DNA of 9,003 nt from DALYDD01 sp031973395 (GTDB taxonomy: Bacteria > Patescibacteriota > Minisyncoccia > Phycocordibacterales > CAIZLB01): contig DALYDD010000023.1 in assembly GCA_031973395.1 (NCBI GenBank), forward strand, positions 1 through 9,003. The letters run 5' to 3'. Below, one piece after another: positions 5,545 to 9,003 of this stretch; positions within the stretch are counted from its first letter, which is position 1; the number at the start of each line of letters is the position of its first letter. The notes under the pieces were generated by a model. It had not been told where the DNA came from and did not search any database. It saw only the letters and a program-made list of their open reading frames with translations. Made by a program: the position numbers and the translations under genes.

Positions 5545-6606
5545 TTATTTATAGATTCTGCAGGAACGGTGCCTAATGGCGCCGTTTTTGTATAGAAGAA
5601 GTTTGTGGGTGCTACACATGTCAGTTCTAATAATTTGATCAGACCGCATCATTGTTTTTAAATTTTCTAAAACTTGTGAATGCGGATGACCATATCTATT
5701 TTTCACACCCGCGGAAATCAGTGCGATATGCGGATTAACTTTTTCCAAAAATTCTTTGCCTGTCGAACCTTTTGATCCATGATGTCCGACTTTCAAAATA
5801 TCACTTTTCAATTCCGTGGCGCTCGTCGCAGTTGATAGCACAACACCTTCTTCTTCAATTCCCGCATCGCCTGTAAATAAAACAGAAGTTGAACCGTGCA
5901 CAAATTTCATAATCAAAGAATGTTCGTTTGCTGATCGAGCTTTGCTGAAATCTTTATCCGAAGAATTTGCAGACTGAACTTTTCCTAAATCAGGAAATAA
6001 AATTGATAGCGTCGATGTAGTAGCATCTTCATTATTTAAAAAACTTATTTTCATGCCACGCACCAGCAAATCCAAGATCTGCGCTTCGTTTAAATCAGTT
6101 TTTTCTAAATATGAGTATTTGAGTGGCGATACACCAGCCGCACCGATTTCAAAAACTTTTGAAAGTGCAGGCATTGCACCAGCATGATCGGCATCATCGT
6201 GCGTCAAGAAAGCAAAGTCAAAAGTTTTGCGCAGACTTGATGGATTAAATATATTCCCTAAAAAGCCTGCGCCGGCATTTTCAGAAAATAAACTTTCTTT
6301 AAATTGGTTGGCCGATGACCCAACATCAATAACTATTTTCTGACCACCAGGCAAATCAATTGCGAACCCATCGCCTTGTCCGACATCAAGCATCGTCAGA
6401 ATTGCGATATTATTTTCCGCCAAAAAACTGCTCTCAAAATACCAGACCAAAATACGCAAAGAAATGAACAAGGAAAGGCAACATAAAATGGCGATCAGGA
6501 CACGTACCCAAAAGTGGTATACTAAATTTGAAACAATATGAGATCTTTGGTTTGTTGATTCAGCTGATGATTTCATGTTATGGATTAATGTCTGATTCAT
6601 TATCAT
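5545..6606 (-). CDS. Membrane-anchored ComEC-type metallo-beta-lactamase-fold protein
   Basis: Corresponds to the C-terminal MBL domain of ComEC/Rec2, here a separate 353-residue gene. In ComEC this domain lies outside the membrane and is thought to degrade the non-transported DNA strand. One membrane helix (about 34-56) follows a short basic N-terminus, which would place the MBL domain outside. Motifs: MLDVGQGDGFAIDLPGG (72-88); zinc motif H136-x-D-x-D-H141 within LTHDDADHAG, the HxDxDH variant common in ComEC; FTGDAG (244-249, D247); LKVGHHGSKGSTG (271-283); and RYGHPHSQVLENL (304-316). All catalytic landmarks appear intact. Other starts at M3 or M11 (6576) are possible; none has a Shine-Dalgarno site. 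It is divergent from the SOD gene across 44 bp. Distinct MBL nucleases exist, but the GHHGS and GHPHS motifs favour the ComEC type. Confidence 0.93.
   Translation of the reverse strand: MIMNQTLIHNMKSSAESTNQRSHIVSNLVYHFWVRVLIAILCCLSLFISLRILVWYFESSFLAENNIAILTMLDVGQGDGFAIDLPGGQKIVIDVGSSANQFKESLFSENAGAGFLGNIFNPSSLRKTFDFAFLTHDDADHAGAMPALSKVFEIGAAGVSPLKYSYLEKTDLNEAQILDLLVRGMKISFLNNEDATTSTLSILFPDLGKVQSANSSDKDFSKARSANEHSLIMKFVHGSTSVLFTGDAGIEEEGVVLSTATSATELKSDILKVGHHGSKGSTGKEFLEKVNPHIALISAGVKNRYGHPHSQVLENLKTMMRSDQIIRTDMCSTHKLLLYKNGAIRHRSCRIYK
5565..5590 (+). terminator. rpmB: Intrinsic terminator of rpmB, inside the opposing gene
   Basis: AACGGTGCC-TAAT-GGCGCCGTT makes a 9-bp stem (one U-G pair) with a 4-nt loop, followed by TTTG, so the 3' arm and tail give five U in a row. 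It starts 27 nt after the rpmB stop. The same bases encode residues of the C-terminal NGAIRHRS of the MBL-fold gene on the minus strand. Confidence 0.85.
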
Positions 6607-6650
6607 TCACACATAATTACTAATAATTACCTTTAACTTAATTTGAACTT
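6607..6650. promoter_or_regulatory. Shared divergent promoter region, MBL-fold gene / SOD
   Basis: A 44-bp, very AT-rich gap (TAATTACTAATAATTA core) must hold the starts of both divergent transcripts unless promoters lie inside the genes. Several TAATTT/TAATAA -10-like words occur on either strand, without a convincing -35. Shared control of the SOD and the DNA-uptake nuclease part is possible but not shown. Confidence 0.3.
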
Positions 6651-7247
6651 ATGACTTTTACAGAAAAGAAATTCCAGATTGGAGAACTCCAGGGCATCTC
6701 CGCAAAATCAATTGAAGAGCATTTGAAGCTCTATGCCGGATATGTTAAGCATGCCAATTTGATCATCGACAAGATAAAAGAAATGTCGGCAGACTCTGAA
6801 AAGAATGCATACCCGATGGGCGAAATGCAGCGCCGATTCGGATTCGAATTCGATGGTATTCGTAACCATGAATATTTCTTTGAGCAGTTAGAGGGTGGTG
6901 CTTCAGCATTTAATCCAGATGGCGCTTTATCAAAAAAGATTGCTGAAACTTGGAATAGCTTCGATGCATGGCTTGCACAATTTAAAGCGGTTGCATTAAC
7001 TCGTGGTATTGGCTGGGCAATTCTTTATTACGACAAGACAACTGACCGACTCCTCCACACCTGGGTTGATGAACAGCATCTCGGACACTTAACTGGCCTT
7101 GATGTCATTTTGGCATTGGACATGTGGGAGCACTCATATCTCTTTGACTATGTCCCATCAGAAAAAAAGAAGTACGTTGAGGCATTCTTTGAGAACTTGA
7201 ATGCAGGTGTTGTTGAAGCAAGATTTGAGAAAGCGAAACAGCAATAG
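6651..7247 (+). CDS. Fe/Mn-type superoxide dismutase
   Basis: Converts superoxide to hydrogen peroxide and oxygen; no signal peptide, so cytoplasmic. The 198 residues match the family length. Metal ligands by pattern: H24 (SIEEHLKLYAGYV), H73 (GIRNHEYFFEQLEGG), D157 and H161 (DMWEHSYLFDY). GIGWAILYYD (119-128) is the conserved core strand. The N-terminal helix has HLKLYAGYVKHAN instead of the HYGKHHQTYVTNLN of classic enzymes, a form I associate with CPR and related lineages. The usual NW near the C-terminus is NA here (ENLNAGVVEARF). Metal (Fe, Mn or either) cannot be decided from sequence alone. It is divergent from the MBL-fold gene and convergent with comEC, lying between the two halves of the uptake channel. 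No Shine-Dalgarno site precedes the ATG. A clear terminator follows at 7324. Confidence 0.95.
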   Translation: MTFTEKKFQIGELQGISAKSIEEHLKLYAGYVKHANLIIDKIKEMSADSEKNAYPMGEMQRRFGFEFDGIRNHEYFFEQLEGGASAFNPDGALSKKIAETWNSFDAWLAQFKAVALTRGIGWAILYYDKTTDRLLHTWVDEQHLGHLTGLDVILALDMWEHSYLFDYVPSEKKKYVEAFFENLNAGVVEARFEKAKQQ

Positions 7248-7323
7248 AATTGCAGTCGCATAGAGCTGTCATTTGAATCGAAACAAAAAGTTACACAAAA
7301 GGAATGTATGCAGTACCTTTTTA

Positions 7324-7360
7324 CCCGAAGAGCGTTTATCCGCCTTCGGGGTTTATTTTT
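7324..7360 (+). terminator. Intrinsic terminator of the SOD gene, overlapping the comEC stop
   Basis: CCCGAAG-a-GCG (7324-7334) pairs with CGC-CTTCGGG (7341-7350), with one bulged A and loop TTTATC, followed by GTTTATTTTT. The U-rich tail is on the plus strand only. The loop contains the comEC stop (TAA on minus, 7336-7338), and one stem arm encodes comEC's final PEGG. Confidence 0.85.
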
Positions 7361-8805
7361 GTATGTAACGGCTTTGATATTTTTGGGTGCCAGTTCGAAA
7401 TAATCATTGATATCGGCGCTAGGAATAGATAGATCCAACCGACTGTTTTCCGAGAGAGCTCACCCATTTCTATTACTGCAAATTTGAATGCTGATAGAAG
7501 CTCAACACCGCGGATAATAAGGTGTAGTAATAGGTGTGAAACACCACCAATCAGCTGCGCAATTTCCTTGTTCATGAAACCAACAACAGAAACCGAGAAA
7601 ATTAGGAACATGATCAAGGGTAATAGCGGAAGGACTATAATATTGGCCACCAAAAAGACTGTTGAGAGAGATCCGCCGATGTGTAACAGGAGTGGAGCGA
7701 CCAAAATTTGGGTTCCGATCGATGCTGAGACGATTTCCCGGACCGAAAATTTCTCTGGTAAGAATGTAAGCAATTTGGATATAGGACTGGTTAAGGTCAT
7801 GAGTCCGAGTGTGGCCATGAAGCTAAGTTGGAAAGAAATGTCGTATATCGGCAAAAGCGGATTGTGAATAGACATGAGTGTGGCAGTTAGAAATAGCAAA
7901 ATCACGGACGAACTTTGTTCAGGAAAAAGTCTGGGTCCACTAATATCGTTGGCATTTTCTTTTTTGGAAAAGAGGCCAAACATGAGCGGTATCGATGACA
8001 TGAGAACCGACCGTACAACCGGTGGTGCCGCACCGGTCATAATCGCAAAGCAGGTCATGCCTAAAATACCAATTGCGGTTTTTGTCACATACGGTAATCG
8101 CGCAAGCATTGCAAATAATGCAGCAGAAATAATAGATACATTCGAGCCCGACAAGACAACGATATGTATGAGTCCGACCCGCTTAAAATGTTCGAGTAAC
8201 TCGGGAGACATCGAACCTTTTCCAGATATGATGAGTCCTTGTGCCAAATCACTTTCAGGTCGCGGCAGATTATCAGCGATTTGCTTTTCAATAGATTTAC
8301 GAATACGCACCAGTTTGCGTTTTATTGTATAAGCCCCAGATTCAGTCATGCCAATAAATTTCGGGGATTTCAATTCATAGAATATCTTTTCCTTTTTGAG
8401 ATAGCGTTGATAATCGATTGCTTCCGGATTGTCCGAAGTGATCATTGTCGAACCAAGGACACCATTTATATACACGATATTCCCTGGTTCGATTTCGCCA
8501 CGCGGCGTATTTATCTTTTCTTGAAAACTGGCCGCATATAATCTGGTTTGGACAAAATAATCTGATCTTTTATTTTGATCACAAGTCACTGATTCGCCGA
8601 CCGTGCAGTCAAATAATAATTTGCCGCGAATATTGGCAAATCCATTTTTAATATTTGGCTCCTCACTTACCAACAAGCCATAGGTCCTTTTTTCATTATT
8701 TGAATCGACAAAAGAAGCCAACACAGGATCATCGGTTGGAAATTGAATCAATCTAAAAAGATACAGAGCAACGAGTCCTATACCAATCCATATTTTATAG
8801 TTCAC
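7336..8805 (-). CDS. comEC: ComEC/Rec2-family DNA uptake channel, membrane part without MBL domain
   Basis: The ComEC channel carries single-stranded DNA across the cytoplasmic membrane in natural transformation. The 489 residues hold an N-terminal helix (5-21) and an OB-like outer loop (about 30-150, DUF4131-type) with a C67/C75 pair that could form a disulfide. The Competence domain follows from ~185: LAQGLIISGKGSMSPELLEHF (188-207), GLIHIVVLSGSNVSI (211-225), GAAPPVVRSVLMS (258-270), then several more helices to ~470. It ends at NPEGG with no MBL domain; full ComEC proteins usually have one after the helices, and here a separate gene ~730 bp away supplies it. The start is GTG (CAC on plus, 8803-8805), with GCGAAG just before it. 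A -35/-10 pair lies 22-50 bp upstream. Function as a channel is expected from family; competence in this organism is not shown. Confidence 0.93.
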   Translation of the reverse strand: MNYKIWIGIGLVALYLFRLIQFPTDDPVLASFVDSNNEKRTYGLLVSEEPNIKNGFANIRGKLLFDCTVGESVTCDQNKRSDYFVQTRLYAASFQEKINTPRGEIEPGNIVYINGVLGSTMITSDNPEAIDYQRYLKKEKIFYELKSPKFIGMTESGAYTIKRKLVRIRKSIEKQIADNLPRPESDLAQGLIISGKGSMSPELLEHFKRVGLIHIVVLSGSNVSIISAALFAMLARLPYVTKTAIGILGMTCFAIMTGAAPPVVRSVLMSSIPLMFGLFSKKENANDISGPRLFPEQSSSVILLFLTATLMSIHNPLLPIYDISFQLSFMATLGLMTLTSPISKLLTFLPEKFSVREIVSASIGTQILVAPLLLHIGGSLSTVFLVANIIVLPLLPLIMFLIFSVSVVGFMNKEIAQLIGGVSHLLLHLIIRGVELLSAFKFAVIEMGELSRKTVGWIYLFLAPISMIISNWHPKISKPLHTKINPEGG

Positions 8806-8826
8806 CTTCGCACGATATCAAAACCA

Positions 8827-8855
8827 ATATTAAAAACTGATCAATTTCAGATCAA
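8827..8855 (-). promoter_or_regulatory. comEC: Sigma-70-type promoter of comEC
   Basis: On the minus strand TTGATC (8855-8850) and TAATAT (8832-8827) are 17 nt apart, close to the TTGACA/TATAAT consensus. The predicted transcript would start near 8820, leaving a leader of about 15 nt before the GTG at 8805. The spacer and flanks contain GATCAA repeats that may be operators. Confidence 0.55.
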
Positions 8856-8880
8856 AATTTCTTTATTCAAAATTGATCAA
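8839..8880. repeat. Three GATCAA repeats around the comEC promoter
   Basis: GATCAA occurs at 8839-8844, 8850-8855 and 8875-8880 (starts 11 and 25 bp apart); the first and third are inside TGATCA palindromes. GATCAA (8850-8855) and TTGATC (8873-8878) also make an inverted repeat. Could be a binding site, the end of the upstream gene's transcript, or chance in AT-rich DNA. Confidence 0.35.
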
Positions 8881-8883
8881 TAT

Positions 8884-9003
8884 TTAAGCTTTAAACTCTG
8901 CGATAATTTCTGCTTCATCTGCTGCAGAAAAACTTTTCTTAAACCGCGCACCACTTTTACCTTTTACGCGCTTTTCGCATTCCGCCCATGTTTTATCAAT
9001 ATT
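8884..9003 (-). CDS. C-terminal fragment with viroplasmin / RNase H1 N-terminal-like domain (partial)
   Basis: The last 39 codons of a minus-strand gene that begins beyond the window, ending at TAA (8884-8886). The reading NIDKTWAECEKRVKGKSGARF, then KKSFSAADEAEIIAEF, matches the core of the caulimovirus-viroplasmin/RNase HI N-terminal domain: TW..C...V.G..GA.FK.F....EA. In RNase H1 that domain binds RNA-DNA hybrids and stands before the catalytic domain; here it is the C-terminal end of the protein. Whatever lies N-terminal to it is out of view, so no catalytic function is assigned. It precedes comEC on the same strand by 78 nt, though comEC has its own promoter. Confidence 0.7.
   Translation of the reverse strand, partial: NIDKTWAECEKRVKGKSGARFKKSFSAADEAEIIAEFKA

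Noticed and set aside
7874..8541. Plus-strand open frames of 100-152 codons opposite comEC
   Set aside because: The minus strand carries recognisable ComEC motifs throughout; the plus-strand products are low in structure and resemble no family.

Overview
The window looks like part of a compact, fairly AT-rich genome from the Candidate Phyla Radiation (Patescibacteria), most likely a Parcubacteria-type lineage. This is inferred from several traits together: a ribosomal protein S12 with an insertion before its RGVC motif, a large multi-domain Cys-rich surface protein, an SOD with a diverged N-terminal helix, a ComEC split into two genes, a viroplasmin-domain fragment, and start codons preceded by A-rich tracts rather than Shine-Dalgarno sites. 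No rRNA, tRNA, CRISPR array, insertion sequence or phage gene was found. The taxon is a judgement from gene style, not a computed placement.

Layout. Positions 1-117 are non-coding or the tail of something to the left, with a strong hairpin terminator at 55-86. From 118 to 3346 (minus) lies a secreted, membrane-anchored surface protein. Its last ~100 residues are in another frame, so it carries a frameshift near 428-452, and it holds a second signal-peptide-like segment in the middle. An extended -10 promoter and a long structured terminator (3396-3488) separate it from the ribosomal genes rpsG (S7) and rpsL (S12), also minus. These form a shortened str operon, with no fusA or tuf after rpsG. 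The 100-nt rpsL-rpsG gap can form two mutually exclusive RNA stems and sits where S7 autoregulates in E. coli. A site-2 (M50) metalloprotease gene lies upstream of rpsL on the same strand, divergent from rpmB (L28, plus strand).

The right half holds the two parts of a ComEC-like DNA uptake channel as separate minus-strand genes: the OB/Competence membrane part (7336-8805, GTG start) and a membrane-anchored metallo-beta-lactamase-fold part (5545-6606). A plus-strand Fe/Mn superoxide dismutase gene (6651-7247) lies between them. The terminators of the two plus-strand genes (rpmB and the SOD) lie inside the 3' coding ends of the convergent comEC-family genes. A partial minus-strand gene ending in a viroplasmin/RNase H1 N-terminal-like domain runs off the right edge.

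The themes are translation (S12, S7, L28), membrane proteolysis, cell-surface display, DNA uptake and oxidative-stress defence. There is no clear single cassette. The least ordinary items are the double-signal-peptide surface protein, the split comEC around the SOD, and the structured RNA in the intergenic regions. Every gap between genes is under 180 bases.
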